Shown: positions 7,642 to 17,619, numbered from the stretch's first letter. The stretch is DNA of 60,038 nt from Comamonas sp. (GCF_009360615.1 NZ_SPEY01000113.1:1-60038), one strand, 5' to 3'. Numbers and translations: made by a program. Notes: a model not told the origin generated them from the letters alone.

Positions 7642-8736
7642 TCAGAACGCGTGCCGCACGCCTGCGCCGAAGCCCGTCTGGTTGACACCAGGCATTGGCG
7701 TTCCTCCCGCCTGTGCTCCGCTCGCACCAAAGGCCGCATTGCCGCTGTTCTTCACATACCCCAGCGACGCATAGACCGCCGTGCGCTTGGACAGGTTGTA
7801 GGTCCCCCGCACCACCACCAGCTGCCCCTTGTCCGCATTGTCCTTGTACTTGAGCTGGTTGTACTGCGCATCGACCGTCCATGCTCCTGCAGGATAGGTC
7901 ACACCGACAAACCACAGGTCGTTGCGTGGCGAGGCCACATATCCATCGTTCTTGCGACGCATGAAGCCTGCACCGATCTTGGCTCCGCCAAGCTTCACAT
8001 AGCCATTGAGCATGGTGCGCTTGTCCGCCTTGTCGCTGCTGGTGAGCCCTGCAAACGCCCCCGGGCCGCCACGCAGCTCGTCATGCGCGAGCGCTGCTCC
8101 CCAGCCCGCCGTGTCGTACTTGAGCATGGCCGACCACTCGCGGCAGGTCTTGGAGTCGGTACTGCTCTCACCTGCGCAGTTGGTGCCGCCTGGGCTGGGT
8201 CCGGCATTGACGGCATCGCGGCCAAAACTATAGGTCGCGCCGACCGTCAGCCCCGAGAACGTGCCCTTGTAGGAGATCGCATTGTCCGCACGTGCATTCG
8301 GAAAGTAGTTGTCCAGGTTGCCCATGCTGTGCAGGCTCGGACCGATCACGTCTGCATCGAGCACGGACCAGAACAGCATGGTGTACTGGCGGCCCAGTCC
8401 CAGCGAGCCCCATGGACCGTTGAGGCTGACGAACGACTGGCGACCGAAGCCCCGTCCGCCCTGGTTCAGGGCTCCTGAATCGGGGGCAATCCCCATCTCC
8501 AGCGTGAAGGATGCACTCAGCCCCCCACCCAGATCCTCGCGTCCGCGAAAGCCCAGGCGCGAGGGAACGCTGCCCGAGAGATTGGGCATGCGCGTCAGGG
8601 TGGACCTGCTGGCCCCCACGTTGTTCATGGTCTCGACGGCCGTGTCCAGGATGCCGTAGATCTGCACCGATGACTGTGCATATGCAAACCCTCCCAGGCT
8701 CATCAACGCCATGGTGCTAGCTATTCTTTTAATCAA
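7642..8736 (-). CDS. Gram-negative trimeric porin (Burkholderiales type)
   Basis: A 364-residue outer-membrane porin. The signal peptide is IKRIASTMALMSLGGFAYA followed by QSSVQIYGILDTAVE, the typical first beta strand of this family. The PNLSGSVPSRLGFRGREDLGGGL and YNLSKRTAVYASLGYV segments and the C-terminal Phe (GVRHAF), which is needed for BAM-mediated insertion, agree with this. The start is taken as TTG at 8736 because AAGGGAGA lies about six bases before it; the ATG at 8760 would place this ribosome-binding site inside the gene and spoil the signal peptide. It is general diffusion porin-like; solute preference is unknown. Confidence 0.93.
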   Translation of the reverse strand: MIKRIASTMALMSLGGFAYAQSSVQIYGILDTAVETMNNVGASRSTLTRMPNLSGSVPSRLGFRGREDLGGGLSASFTLEMGIAPDSGALNQGGRGFGRQSFVSLNGPWGSLGLGRQYTMLFWSVLDADVIGPSLHSMGNLDNYFPNARADNAISYKGTFSGLTVGATYSFGRDAVNAGPSPGGTNCAGESSTDSKTCREWSAMLKYDTAGWGAALAHDELRGGPGAFAGLTSSDKADKRTMLNGYVKLGGAKIGAGFMRRKNDGYVASPRNDLWFVGVTYPAGAWTVDAQYNQLKYKDNADKGQLVVVRGTYNLSKRTAVYASLGYVKNSGNAAFGASGAQAGGTPMPGVNQTGFGAGVRHAF

Positions 8737-9750
8737 CTTTGTCTCCCTTGTTTGAATCATTGAATGTCAAGAAGTCTCTGTGTCCTGAATGTGTTGAAGC
8801 CCTCCTCCTCTCAGTGGTTTGTGCATCGGATGCAGATGGGCCGCCGGGTACCGGCCATCCGTACGTGATCTGCCACTCTGCAGTCGAAATCCCGTTCTTG
8901 GGACCAGTCCGCTTGGTCTTCCTGATCCAGATATTTATTTAGATATTTTTCATAACCAATTGCCGATGCATTTTGTTTATTTTTTATAAGCAATTCAAGA
9001 AGGAAATCCGCAATTCGGGTCGGTGGTTTCCCTTGCGGTAAAACGCTAGTGAGATGACGAAACGAGGCTGTTGGCACCCGTTGCATGCGCCCTGCCGCCC
9101 TCCGATGATTTACCCTGCCTTCGGCGTTGCAGCGCCTTGAGCACCGCGCCTTTCCTGTGCCGGTGCGGCCATCCATGCGATCGGCATCAAGGTGTGGAAA
9201 CAAGCCGGCTGCCTGCACCGTCAGGGAAGCTGCCTGGAATCAAAAGCAGCAGCGCAGGGTGCCTGATGCGACAAGACCGGTGTCATGACATTTGTGCCGT
9301 GCAGCCACCGAGCCCGAAATGTGCCAGTGCAGCTGGTCACTGTTGACGACGGAAGAAGGCCTAAGGACTGCAGGGCACGGCACCCGTCTCAAGAAGACCC
9401 ATGGCGTTGTCCGGGGCTTGGAATACATGGCGGCGATGTCGCTACCGCGCCGCAAAGGACAAAATTGCAGAGGCAGTGCCGTCGCACCACCAGACCTGCC
9501 CACGCACCTGCGCTGCGTGGCTGTGCCATGACGGCTCTGTTGAGCTCGCGGCCGCCGGCCTCTGTCCCGCACAATGTGGTGGATCTCGCCATCAAGGCTC
9601 CTGAACAGGAGCGGCCAAGGCTCAGTACGCCATGGGACCGATGCACAAAAGCCGCTGTCTGTCGCGCATAGCCGCTATGAACCCCCGCAGGGCCACCGGG
9701 GGCTGAATCTGGAGGCTGGCTACCGCTTCCGTTTCACCACGGAGCACAGC
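8737..9750. other. Intergenic between porin and MerR gene
   Basis: An AT-rich stretch at about 8925-9000 is a likely porin promoter region on the minus strand. The rest shows no supported gene. Confidence 0.5.
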
Positions 9751-10140
9751 TCAGGCAGCTGCACTGTTCAGCCGCTGAAGCTCGAGTTGCCTGGCCGCGC
9801 TGGCTTCAAGATTGGCTCGCTCTACATCCAGATATCGGTAAATACTCTTGAGGTCGGAAATTTTCTGCCTGATTTCCGACATCTTTTTTTCAATGATCTT
9901 GGCGCCTTCGGCGCAATCGATCGATCTGTTCCTCTGCGCATCCAGAATCTGGCCGATTTCCCCCAGCGAGAATCCCATGCTTTGGGCACGCTGGATAAAG
10001 TTCAGCTCCTGCAGCGTCTGCTCTGTGTAAACGCGATAGTTATTGCTTCGCCGCATCGGTGAGATCAACCCGATCTGCTCGTAGTAACGCAAGGTGTGAC
10101 GGCTGGCGCCGCTGCGTGTCTCGAGCTCTCCGATTCTCAT
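9751..10140 (-). CDS. MerR family transcriptional regulator
   Basis: 129 residues. The N-terminal winged helix reads MRIGELETRSGASRHTLRYY, with EQIGLI and NYRVY in the expected places (residues 1-40). A dimerisation coiled coil follows (about 80-120). Only one Cys (SIDC) is present in the effector part, so the paired metal-binding cysteines of CueR or MerR are missing and a metal sensor is unlikely. It is divergent from the epimerase gene at 10214. The shared 73-base gap contains a typical MerR-type promoter, so it most likely controls that gene and itself. Confidence 0.92.
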   Translation of the reverse strand: MRIGELETRSGASRHTLRYYEQIGLISPMRRSNNYRVYTEQTLQELNFIQRAQSMGFSLGEIGQILDAQRNRSIDCAEGAKIIEKKMSEIRQKISDLKSIYRYLDVERANLEASAARQLELQRLNSAAA

Positions 10141-10151
10141 GAAAATTCCGC

Positions 10152-10183
10152 TTGACTATAGAGTTAGGTCAACACTCTACATT
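10152..10183 (+). promoter_or_regulatory. MerR-type promoter/operator
   Basis: TTGACT (10152-10157) and CTACAT are separated by 19 bases, the over-long spacer typical of MerR-activated promoters. The spacer holds a dyad with arms AGAGT and ACTCT (10160-10178). It faces the epimerase gene and overlaps the upstream side of the MerR gene. Confidence 0.75.
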
Positions 10184-10213
10184 TGATTTTTCACCTTACC
10201 AAGGAGCAGGGAA

Positions 10214-11293
10214 ATGAGTGCGGAGTGCTTTGTCACGGGAGGGACCGGCTTCATCGGTCAACATTTGCTGGCGCACCTGAGCACCAAAGGTCACACCGTC
10301 CGGGTGTTGATGCGCCACCCAGAGCGCATAGCGGCACTGCGGGAGCAGATCGACAGTTTGCGAGGGGTCGCGGGCCGCGTGTTCGCTGTCGAGGGCGATC
10401 TGGAAAAACACAATCTCGGCCTCTGTCTTGCGGATAGGGGCACGCTCAAGAATGCCAAAGCCGTGTTCCATCTGGGCGCCCACTTTGCCTGGGGGCTCTC
10501 GCCGGAACATGCTCGCGCGGTGAATGTGGAGGGAGCAAGACGCGTGGCGCTGCTGGCGGCTGAACAAAAAAGCCGGCTGGTGATGGTCGGCGGATATATG
10601 CTGAGGAATCATGAGCACCTGCAACGCATCGGCATTGAGACGCGCCAACCGGAACTGACTCAATGGCCGGCCGTGTACCGGCGCGTCGGCGCGTACGAGG
10701 CGAGCAAGCTGGAGGCGCACTTTGCAACCCTCGACGTCATGTCCACCCACGGCGGGCAGGTCACCATTGTTCATCCTGCGACGGTCTGCGGCCACAGCCG
10801 CACGGGGCATATCCTTGACGGCCAGCCACTGGTGGCCCTGATACGCAACCTGGCACAGGGAAAACTGACCGCAGTGCCCGGCAGCGCCAGGCATTGGTTG
10901 CCGCTGGTCACAGTGGATTACCTCATTGAACTGATGTCGGCCTGTGCCTTCGACCCCTCCATGGCAGGTCGGGAACTACTGGCGCTTGATGACCGCAGTC
11001 CCAATTTGCGGGACCTTCTGGCACAGGTGGGACAAGCCCTTGGATTCAGGTCGCCCAGGCATCACATTTCCCTGGGATTGCTCAGATTGCTGTTGCATAT
11101 TCCACCCGTCGCACGGTTCCTGAATAGCAGCGCCGAAGCCTTGGACTTTATCCAAACCACCCGTTTCGATACCCTGGAAACAGAGCAATTCGCCGACAGA
11201 CATGGAATTGCCAAGCCGGACATACGCCAGTCCCTGGAGCGCACCGCAATCTTCGTCAACACCCACTGCCTGGGCAAGGACAGGACTCGCTGA
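10214..11293 (+). CDS. NAD-dependent epimerase/dehydratase (extended SDR)
   Basis: 359 residues. The Rossmann nucleotide-binding motif is TGGTGFIG (8-15). HLGAHFAWG and the later NVEGARRVALLA follow the extended-SDR pattern. The catalytic pair sits in YEASK (about 159-163). The C-terminal half should bind the substrate, which is probably a nucleotide-activated sugar, flavonoid-like or sterol-like ketone/alcohol, but nothing fixes which. AAGGAGCAGGGAA lies just before the ATG. Divergent transcription from the MerR gene across a MerR-type promoter suggests inducible expression. Confidence 0.88.
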   Translation: MSAECFVTGGTGFIGQHLLAHLSTKGHTVRVLMRHPERIAALREQIDSLRGVAGRVFAVEGDLEKHNLGLCLADRGTLKNAKAVFHLGAHFAWGLSPEHARAVNVEGARRVALLAAEQKSRLVMVGGYMLRNHEHLQRIGIETRQPELTQWPAVYRRVGAYEASKLEAHFATLDVMSTHGGQVTIVHPATVCGHSRTGHILDGQPLVALIRNLAQGKLTAVPGSARHWLPLVTVDYLIELMSACAFDPSMAGRELLALDDRSPNLRDLLAQVGQALGFRSPRHHISLGLLRLLLHIPPVARFLNSSAEALDFIQTTRFDTLETEQFADRHGIAKPDIRQSLERTAIFVNTHCLGKDRTR

Positions 11294-11618
11294 ATTCCGC
11301 TTGGCGCTCACAAGCCATCCGGATCAACCGTCGCGAGGCGAAACGGCCATCCGGTGTCGCAGCCGGGTCCGAAAATGCCGTCAGGGCGCGTTTGCAGACT
11401 TCGAGTTTCCGAAACCGCCTCGTTTGCCAAGGCTCGCCCGGGTCCGGCACACACAGCTCTCAACCCAGACTCCGGAGCTGGGGTCATGCGCAGATGGCGA
11501 GTAGCCGACTTTAGGGAGTTAGAGGAAAATTCTTCTCGGCCTCCTCAAATACAGACCAGCAGGGGGGCCACAAGCGGCAACGCCAAAGTGCTGTTCACGA
11601 CTGGTTGACGTTGAGGGA
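11294..11618. other. Intergenic, no gene seen
   Basis: No supported ORF or RNA. A promoter for the diguanylate cyclase is expected here but no strong boxes were found. Confidence 0.45.
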
Positions 11619-11624
11619 GTGGGC

Positions 11625-13202
11625 ATGTCTTTTCGAAAAAGGCAGAACGAAGCCAGTTTGCAGGAAGATGAAATGCGGGATCGCGCTCCCAGGAAGCCAA
11701 CCTTGAAGCGCGACGCTCAGCTCGCAGCCTGCCTGCTGCTGGTCGTTTTTGCCTCGGTTCTGGTCGCTACTGGCTGGGAGATCTGGTCGGCACGCCAGCG
11801 CACCCTGTCAGAGATCGACACGCACAACCGCAATCTGGCGCAGACATTGAGCACTTATGCAGAGGGCGTGCTTACCCAGAGCTCCATGCTTCTGCTCGGC
11901 ATGGCCGAGCGGCTTGAGGAAGAGGGAGTCACGCCAGCCCTTTTGCAGCGCATGCAAAAACTGGGCAGCCGTCAGGAGCAATTGCTGAACCAGCTCGACG
12001 AGCTTCGCGTGGTCGATGCAGATGGGCGGTGGCTGATGTCCACCAAGGGCGCATTTCCTGCAGGATCCAGCAGTGCCGATCGCAGCTTCTTCCAACTCCA
12101 CCGCGACAGTCCGTCGCACGACATTTCCATTGGTCCTCCGATTCGCAGCCGCTCGACGGGAGAATGGGTGTTGACTGTCAGCCGACGTTTCGAGAACAAG
12201 CAAGGGCAGTTTGGCGGCGTTATCGTTGTGGCCCTGGGCATCAAGAACTTTCTGGGATTGTTCGGCGAGATTGATATTGGCAAGCAAGGCGTCATCTCCG
12301 TGACCACGGCAAACGGGCAGTTGCTGGTGCGATATCCTTTCAGCGAAAAAAACCTGGGCCAGGATTTTTCGCGTTCGCCAAATTTTCTGCGGTATTTCTC
12401 GGGCCTGAAGTCTGGCACCGCCTCTTTCCGTTCAGGAATCGATGGCACGGAAAGGCTTTATGCGTTCAGGAGCAATGATCGTTACCCCATCTTCACCACT
12501 GTAGCCCAGGGCAAACACGAGGCATTGGGTACATGGCGTCGCCAGGCGCTGCTGACCGCAGGTGTGGTGCTCAGCTTGCTGGCCGCGATCGCCGTGATCG
12601 GCTGGAGATTGATCCAGACCATCCAGCTCCGCGTGCAAGCTGAAGCCTCCCTGATGGCTGCACGCGAGAGGCTGCTGGAGGTCAATCGGCAGCTCGGAGA
12701 ACTCGCCGCGCTGGACTCGCTGACCGGGCTGGCGAACCGTCGGCACTTTGACGAGACGCTGGAGCGAGAAGCAAGACGCGCCGCGCGGGAAGGCACACCA
12801 CTGTCGCTTCTGCTCCTGGATCTGGACCACTTCAAGGGGTTCAACGACAACTATGGACATGTCGCAGGCGACGAGTGTCTGAAACAGGTTTCCCGGGAGC
12901 TGAAACGCATCACCAAGCGACCTGGAGATCTGGCCGCGCGCTACGGAGGGGAAGAAATGGGCATCATCTTGCCGAATACCTCTCTGGCAGGAGCCATGCA
13001 CGTGGCTGAGCAGCTGCTGCAACGAATCCAGGACCTGGGCATTGACCATCAGGCCAGTCCCTTCGGCTGTGTCACGGGCAGCGTCGGAGTGGCCAGCCTT
13101 CATGGCACGCAAGGGCTGCAAAAGCCACTGGAGTTGATCGAGGCTGCGGACCAGGCCTTGTACCGGGCGAAGGCTGCAGGGCGCAATTGCGCCCAGTGCT
13201 AA
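11625..13202 (+). CDS. Membrane diguanylate cyclase with periplasmic Cache sensor
   Basis: 525 residues: a cytoplasmic N-terminus, membrane segment 1 (about 30-52, LAACLLLVVFASVLVATGW), a periplasmic dCache-like sensor (about 55-300, with DRSFFQLHRD and ISIGPPIRSRSTGEWVLTVSRR), membrane segment 2 (about 305-328), a linker helix and a GGDEF domain (about 360-525). The signature is GGEEM (441-445) instead of GGEEF. The inhibitory RxxD site (RPGD) lies five residues before it, so product inhibition is expected. It should convert two GTP to c-di-GMP in response to a periplasmic ligand. The ATG at 11625, with GAGGGAG upstream, is preferred to the GTG at 11619. Confidence 0.93.
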   Translation: MSFRKRQNEASLQEDEMRDRAPRKPTLKRDAQLAACLLLVVFASVLVATGWEIWSARQRTLSEIDTHNRNLAQTLSTYAEGVLTQSSMLLLGMAERLEEEGVTPALLQRMQKLGSRQEQLLNQLDELRVVDADGRWLMSTKGAFPAGSSSADRSFFQLHRDSPSHDISIGPPIRSRSTGEWVLTVSRRFENKQGQFGGVIVVALGIKNFLGLFGEIDIGKQGVISVTTANGQLLVRYPFSEKNLGQDFSRSPNFLRYFSGLKSGTASFRSGIDGTERLYAFRSNDRYPIFTTVAQGKHEALGTWRRQALLTAGVVLSLLAAIAVIGWRLIQTIQLRVQAEASLMAARERLLEVNRQLGELAALDSLTGLANRRHFDETLEREARRAAREGTPLSLLLLDLDHFKGFNDNYGHVAGDECLKQVSRELKRITKRPGDLAARYGGEEMGIILPNTSLAGAMHVAEQLLQRIQDLGIDHQASPFGCVTGSVGVASLHGTQGLQKPLELIEAADQALYRAKAAGRNCAQC

Positions 13203-13493
13203 ACCAGAGAGCGAAGACGGTTTACAGGAGCACCTGGCGACTGCATCCTTGATGATGGGCCGTTTCGCAGCTGGCCTGGATACCGACGGCCAGCGTCAGG
13301 CGCAGACCTGCGAACACGCAGAAGCCGCCTCTGGCCAGAAGGTCGGCGTCGTCACCCGAGGGAACGGGAGCGCGATGGGCGGTAATGGGGTCAGCCCGAC
13401 CAGCATTCGCATGGGAGCGTTTCCTGCGTGCTGCACCTCAGCTCATTTCGATGCAGCAGTTCTGTTCGGGTGGAAATCCGCAGCAGCAGGGGG

Positions 13494-14393
13494 TCAAAGA
13501 GTCCCACGGGCAGCGAGCAAGCAGCTCTTCAGAGATTCAGCGGCCGGACTGAGCACGCGACCACGCTTCTTGATCAGGCCCAAGGTACGCCACAACGGAG
13601 GCTCGTTCAGAGGCACGCCACAGACTGTCGGATGGCTCTGCGGCAGCGCAAGCTGCGGGATGGCAGCCACTCCCAAACCGGCCTCCACGAGAGCGAGTGC
13701 TCCGGTGACGTGGTTGCATTCATACCAAGCCATGGGCTGATCAGGCAAGCCTGCCATGACCTGGTCCAGAAGCAGGCGATTGCTGCTCTGGTGCGATACC
13801 GAGACAAGGCGTTCGCCTGCGAGCTCCGCCCAGACAATCTCGGCACGACATGCCCATGCGTGACTTCGCAGCATCGCCAGCACGTAGCGCTCGCGAGTCC
13901 AGGTCTCGAACTGGATGCCGGGCTCCTGGCTTCCAGTAAAGCTCATGCCGAAATCGGCCCTCCCCCCGACCACCGCCTCCAGGACATGGCTTGCATTCTC
14001 ATCGATCACATGGACTTGGACATCCGGGTACTCGGCAGCAAAGGCACGCAAAGCACTGGGCAGCAGATGGTTCGCCACTGACGGGATGCATGCCACTGTC
14101 ACCGATCCCCGGCGATGCTGTGACTGATCGCTGACGCGCTGCACAGCTGTCTCGAGCCCTTCTAATGCAGCACGCGCCTCGGTAAGAAACTCTTGACCCA
14201 TTGCGGTCAGCTGCACGTGCCTGGTTGTGCGCTCCAGCAACTTGGCTCCCAGCGCTTCCTCGAGACGCTCAACTCTTCGGCTCAACGCCGGCGCGGACAG
14301 GCAAAGCTGCTGCGCAGCGATGCGAAAGCTTGAATTTTCCGCAGTGGCCACAAAAGCCTGCAACTCGGCCAGATCGAATTTGATGCGTCTCAT
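13494..14393 (-). CDS. LysR family transcriptional regulator
   Basis: 299 residues starting MRRIKFDLAELQAFVATAEN. The winged HTH (about 1-65) has the usual AAQQLCLSAPALSRRVERLE helix-turn-helix. The effector domain (about 90-295) contains SVTVACIPSVANHLLP and GADFGM-like segments. The frame extends far upstream but only as an antisense shadow of the next gene. It is divergent from the Bug-family binding protein (97-base gap), the usual pairing in which the LysR protein senses the same small acid or a metabolite and controls the neighbour. Confidence 0.92.
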   Translation of the reverse strand: MRRIKFDLAELQAFVATAENSSFRIAAQQLCLSAPALSRRVERLEEALGAKLLERTTRHVQLTAMGQEFLTEARAALEGLETAVQRVSDQSQHRRGSVTVACIPSVANHLLPSALRAFAAEYPDVQVHVIDENASHVLEAVVGGRADFGMSFTGSQEPGIQFETWTRERYVLAMLRSHAWACRAEIVWAELAGERLVSVSHQSSNRLLLDQVMAGLPDQPMAWYECNHVTGALALVEAGLGVAAIPQLALPQSHPTVCGVPLNEPPLWRTLGLIKKRGRVLSPAAESLKSCLLAARGTL

Positions 14394-14490
14394 GCAATAG
14401 TGTACCCATATATTGCAATTCACAGAATAGTTGCCGGAATTTACGATCATCGCTTGCACAGAGTCGATCACGACTCGACCAGGAGACAAT

Positions 14491-15459
14491 ATGCAAAGAC
14501 GCCCTCTCGTCCTGGCGGCCGCTTTGGCCGCCTGCCTGCCGCTTGCCACAGCACACGCCCAAGAATTCCCCCCCAAAAGACCCGTCACCATGGTGGTGGG
14601 TTTTGCCGCCGGGGGTTCTGCGGACATTGCGGCACGCATCATTGCCAAGAAACTCGGCGAAAACATTGGCCAAAGCGTGGTCGTGGATAACAAACCTGGT
14701 GCAGGCGGCAACCTCGCACATGCCCAGGTTGCCCATGGCCCCACCGATGGATCCGTCTTGCTGTTCGGCTCAATCGGTCCGTTGAGCATCTCCCCTCACT
14801 TCATGAAAGTGAGCTACGACCCGCTCAAGGATCTGGCGCCCATCTCCATGGGCGTCACCTTTCCGAATGTCCTTGTGGTTCCTGCCAGCAAGGGCATCAA
14901 AACCTTGGGAGAGTTTGTTGCCGCAGCCAGGCGCGAACCGGGCAAGCTGGACTTTGCCTCCACGGGACCGGGGTCCGCTGCTCACCTGGCAGGTGAATTG
15001 CTGAACGACATTGCCAAGATCGATACGGTTCACATTCCCTACAAAGGCGGAGCACCGGCCTTGCAGGACGTGCTGGGCGGACGCGTCACTTCCTTCTATG
15101 CAGCGCCGCCTACAGCTTTGCCGCATATCGAGTCAGGCAAGCTCATTCCGCTGGCCACCACCGGCTTGACACGTCCAGCCTACCTGCCAAATGTACCTAC
15201 CGTGGCAGAGACCTATCCGGGCTTCAACGCCACCAATTGGTATGCATTCGTCGCGCCAGGAAAAACGCCCAAGCCGTTGCTGGACAGGTGGAATGCCGAA
15301 CTGGTCAAAGTGTTGAACGCGCCGGATGTCCGGGCGAATCTGCTGAAGCACGGCCAGACTGCAGCCCCGACTTCTCGCGAGGAACTCGCCAGATTCATTG
15401 CGACAGAAAACGAAAAATGGAGTCGCATCATCCGTGAGCGAAAAATCACGGCTGATTGA
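14491..15459 (+). CDS. Bug family tripartite tricarboxylate transporter substrate-binding protein
   Basis: 322 residues with a Sec signal peptide (about 1-23, ending ATAHA-QEFPPK). The family landmarks follow: PVTMVVGFAAGGSADIAAR, VVDNKPGAGGN, and FASTGPGSAAHLAGE with PYKGGAPALQDVLGG, which line the ligand pocket. Bug proteins bind carboxylates or related small molecules in the periplasm and pass them to TctAB-type permeases or act as sensors. No TctA/TctB gene is nearby, so this is an orphan, as is common in the family. AGGAGAC precedes the ATG. It is divergent from the LysR gene. Confidence 0.93.
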   Translation: MQRRPLVLAAALAACLPLATAHAQEFPPKRPVTMVVGFAAGGSADIAARIIAKKLGENIGQSVVVDNKPGAGGNLAHAQVAHGPTDGSVLLFGSIGPLSISPHFMKVSYDPLKDLAPISMGVTFPNVLVVPASKGIKTLGEFVAAARREPGKLDFASTGPGSAAHLAGELLNDIAKIDTVHIPYKGGAPALQDVLGGRVTSFYAAPPTALPHIESGKLIPLATTGLTRPAYLPNVPTVAETYPGFNATNWYAFVAPGKTPKPLLDRWNAELVKVLNAPDVRANLLKHGQTAAPTSREELARFIATENEKWSRIIRERKITAD

Positions 15460-16268
15460 CCGGGCCGTGCATGGGCACGGAACACCTGAGCCCCTGTAAT
15501 GCAAGGGCCGTGCCCCGCCCTGTCCTGGAAAACAGAAGCGCTCATCTTCCCCGGAGGCCGATCCGTGGGGCCAGATGGCTGAATCGGGCAGCCATCGCGT
15601 GCTGGCGTTCGCAAAGGTTTGTATCCTGCAGTCTGATGAAGTCCGGCCGGTCTGAAGCAGTCACGGTTGCTGACTGCTTTTTGCCGGATGCCGTTGACCG
15701 CCAATCGCAAATGCTTGCCCCCGCCCCCAGGCCGGCACAAGGCAGGCCGACACTCCAGACATCCGGCGCGGAATTGGCGAGAAGACCCAGCGCAGGGCAC
15801 ATGCCATCACACTGGCTTCACGGCCGGGCGGCATGTCGTGCGCATCGCTTACTGAACGGTAGGCCTGTGCAAATCATCGCCTTCACAGTTGCTGGCCACC
15901 GGTCGGTTGCCGCGTGCGTGCGGGCTTCCCTTCTCCAGCCGGAGGCTGCTCAGGCATGCGACCGGATGTCGCCGAGTTGCGGGCAGAGCAACCGCAAGCC
16001 GGGTTCCCGCACTGTGCGTCCAGGACGGACACCACCTCACACCCGTGTCCGCAGGATGGCCGTGATTCCGCCGGGAAGTCATGAAACGACTCTTGCATCG
16101 ATCTTATCGATCGCGGACATGCGGGTGCTTCAACGGGGTGCGGCCGCCGGTCGATCCGACCCGGAGGCAACGCACATAACCGTCGGAGCAGGCTGCGAAC
16201 GGTGCGTCACAAACCGCCGAGACGGTCCCGGGGCCTCAGCCAGCGGCTTTCGACCGCAGGACAAGCAT
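15460..16268. other. Intergenic with a hairpin after the Bug gene
   Basis: CCGTGC-ATGG-GCACGG (15465-15480) directly follows the stop but lacks a T run. The 287-codon plus-strand frame across the region has no signature and biased Ser/Arg/Pro/His content, and is taken as spurious. Confidence 0.5.
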
Positions 16269-16293
16269 GAAAAAAACCGCCCGAAGGCGGTTT
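16269..16293 (-). terminator. Intrinsic terminator of the YXWGXW lipoprotein gene
   Basis: On the minus strand, AAACCGCC-TTCG-GGCGGTTTTTT lies about 23 bases after the stop codon. Confidence 0.85.
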
Positions 16294-16315
16294 GCGCGAC
16301 TCGATGTGTCTGTCG

Positions 16316-16708
16316 TTAATGCCACTGTCCTCTGATCCAGAACCAGTTGCCCATGTCACCCCTCCAGACCCAATGGCCTGGAACCCAGTAATGCGTCGGG
16401 CTGGGTGCCGGCGGCCTGCCTTCGACGATGATCTGCGGCATGGGAGGCGCTGCAGTCGCCACCCAGTGGCCTTTATGCCAAACCCACTGGTCCCGATCCC
16501 AGCGCCAGTACCCGTTTACCCAATGCCACCCTGGTGACGGAGGTGCTCCCCGCTCTTCAACAATGACTTCAGGCAGCACGCGCTCTTGGGTATGGACAAC
16601 GACTGGCCTCGGGTGTCGCTCCGGAGCCACGACACAGCCCGTCATACCGAGCACAGACAGCAATCCCAAAGAGACCCATCCGGCCGAAGAGACCCATTTG
16701 AACTTCAT
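16316..16708 (-). CDS. YXWGXW repeat-containing lipoprotein
   Basis: 130 residues with a lipoprotein signal ending LGMTGC (Cys25). The mature part carries repeated Trp/Tyr/His/Gly strands such as GWHWVNGYWRWDRDQWVWHKGHWV and HYWVPGHWVWRG, the YXWGXW-type repeat, preceded by a Pro/Val linker. These are envelope lipoproteins of unknown role, widespread in beta-proteobacteria. The absence of Asp at position +2 favours sorting to the outer membrane. It is monocistronic with its own terminator. Confidence 0.9.
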   Translation of the reverse strand: MKFKWVSSAGWVSLGLLSVLGMTGCVVAPERHPRPVVVHTQERVLPEVIVEERGAPPSPGWHWVNGYWRWDRDQWVWHKGHWVATAAPPMPQIIVEGRPPAPSPTHYWVPGHWVWRGDMGNWFWIRGQWH

Positions 16709-16823
16709 TTGCCAACCTCACTTGCTGTTCAACAGTGACGCCCATTCTGCACGCTGTCTGACGTGTCCGCGGAGGCTGGCGCTCGCAATTGCCGGCTGCC
16801 CTCCCGAAGTCACGGTGCACACG

Positions 16824-16857
16824 AAAAAGCCCCGACCGTTTCCGATCAGGGCTTTTA
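16824..16857 (-). terminator. Terminator of the initiator tRNA
   Basis: The outer stem AAAGCCC/GGGCTTT with a partly paired interior lies just past the tRNA 3' end on the minus strand and is followed by five T. Confidence 0.7.
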
Positions 16858-16858
16858 A

Positions 16859-16935
<77 letters not shown>

Positions 16936-17060
16936 ATATTCCGCGTCGGGGGCCGACCACCATTCCTAGCCGCCAGCTTCTTTCCCCGACCTGTGTACTA
17001 TAACACAGATGTATAAATTCACAGCATGATTAAATATTCAGTCAACCTGCCATGGGGGCA

Positions 17061-17093
17061 AAAACAAAAGCCCGCAGGCGAACCAGGCGGGCT
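17061..17093 (-). terminator. Intrinsic terminator of the CsbD gene
   Basis: On the minus strand, AGCCCGC, a loop, GCGGGCT and TTTGTTTTTG lie about 25 bases after the stop. Confidence 0.8.
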
Positions 17094-17116
17094 GTGTGCA
17101 TTGCAAGGCTCGCGGC

Positions 17117-17299
17117 TTACTTCCGGGCCGCGTCTTGAATCGCTTCTTTCAGGTCGCCAGCCTTTTTCTGAGCGGTACCTTCGACCTGTTTTGCAATCCC
17201 CTTGGCTTCCTGCTCGGGGCTGTCAATGAGTTCACCGAACTTCTTCTGCACCTTGCCTGCGGCGTCCTTCAGCGTGCCCTTGACTTGATCGGTATTCAT
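17117..17299 (-). CDS. CsbD-like stress protein
   Basis: 60 residues, MNTDQVKGTLKDAAGKVQKK and onward, with the Lys/Glu/Ala amphipathic helical repeats and Gly spacing of the CsbD family. Members are abundant general-stress or osmotic-stress proteins with no known enzymatic activity. AAGGAGGAC lies just before the ATG, an unusually strong ribosome-binding site suited to high expression. It is single-gene, with its own terminator. Confidence 0.92.
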   Translation of the reverse strand: MNTDQVKGTLKDAAGKVQKKFGELIDSPEQEAKGIAKQVEGTAQKKAGDLKEAIQDAARK

Positions 17300-17619
17300 G
17301 ATGTCCTCCTTATGAACAAAGCCGCGAAATGCGGCCTGGGTTCAACGGTAAACGCTCCGACCATGGACTGCCGTGGGACGGGCTTGGCCCTCCATGTGGT
17401 GCAAACCCTTACACGTTATCAATTGCTTACCATGCCAACCTGGCAGAGGCTCCAGCAGGTCAGGCTTGGGGCAACGGTCGCTCCCCAGGCTACCAGGGAA
17501 CACCGCACCCGATGTAGCGGCCATGGGTCGCGATGGCGCCGAGCCGTCGTCGATGGCACGATGTCAGAAGCTGGGCCAGAGCCTTGCCTGCAGGCGCGTG
17601 GTTTGGATAAAGTGACCTC

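Noticed and set aside
13494..14789. LysR frame extended to 431 codons
   Set aside because: The extra N-terminal 130 residues are the antisense of the Bug gene; the normal LysR N-terminus begins at 14393.
15456..16319. A 287-codon plus-strand ORF
   Set aside because: It has no domain, no ribosome-binding site and a composition rich in Arg, Ser, Pro and His. It overlaps the Bug stop region and runs into the terminator of a minus-strand gene.
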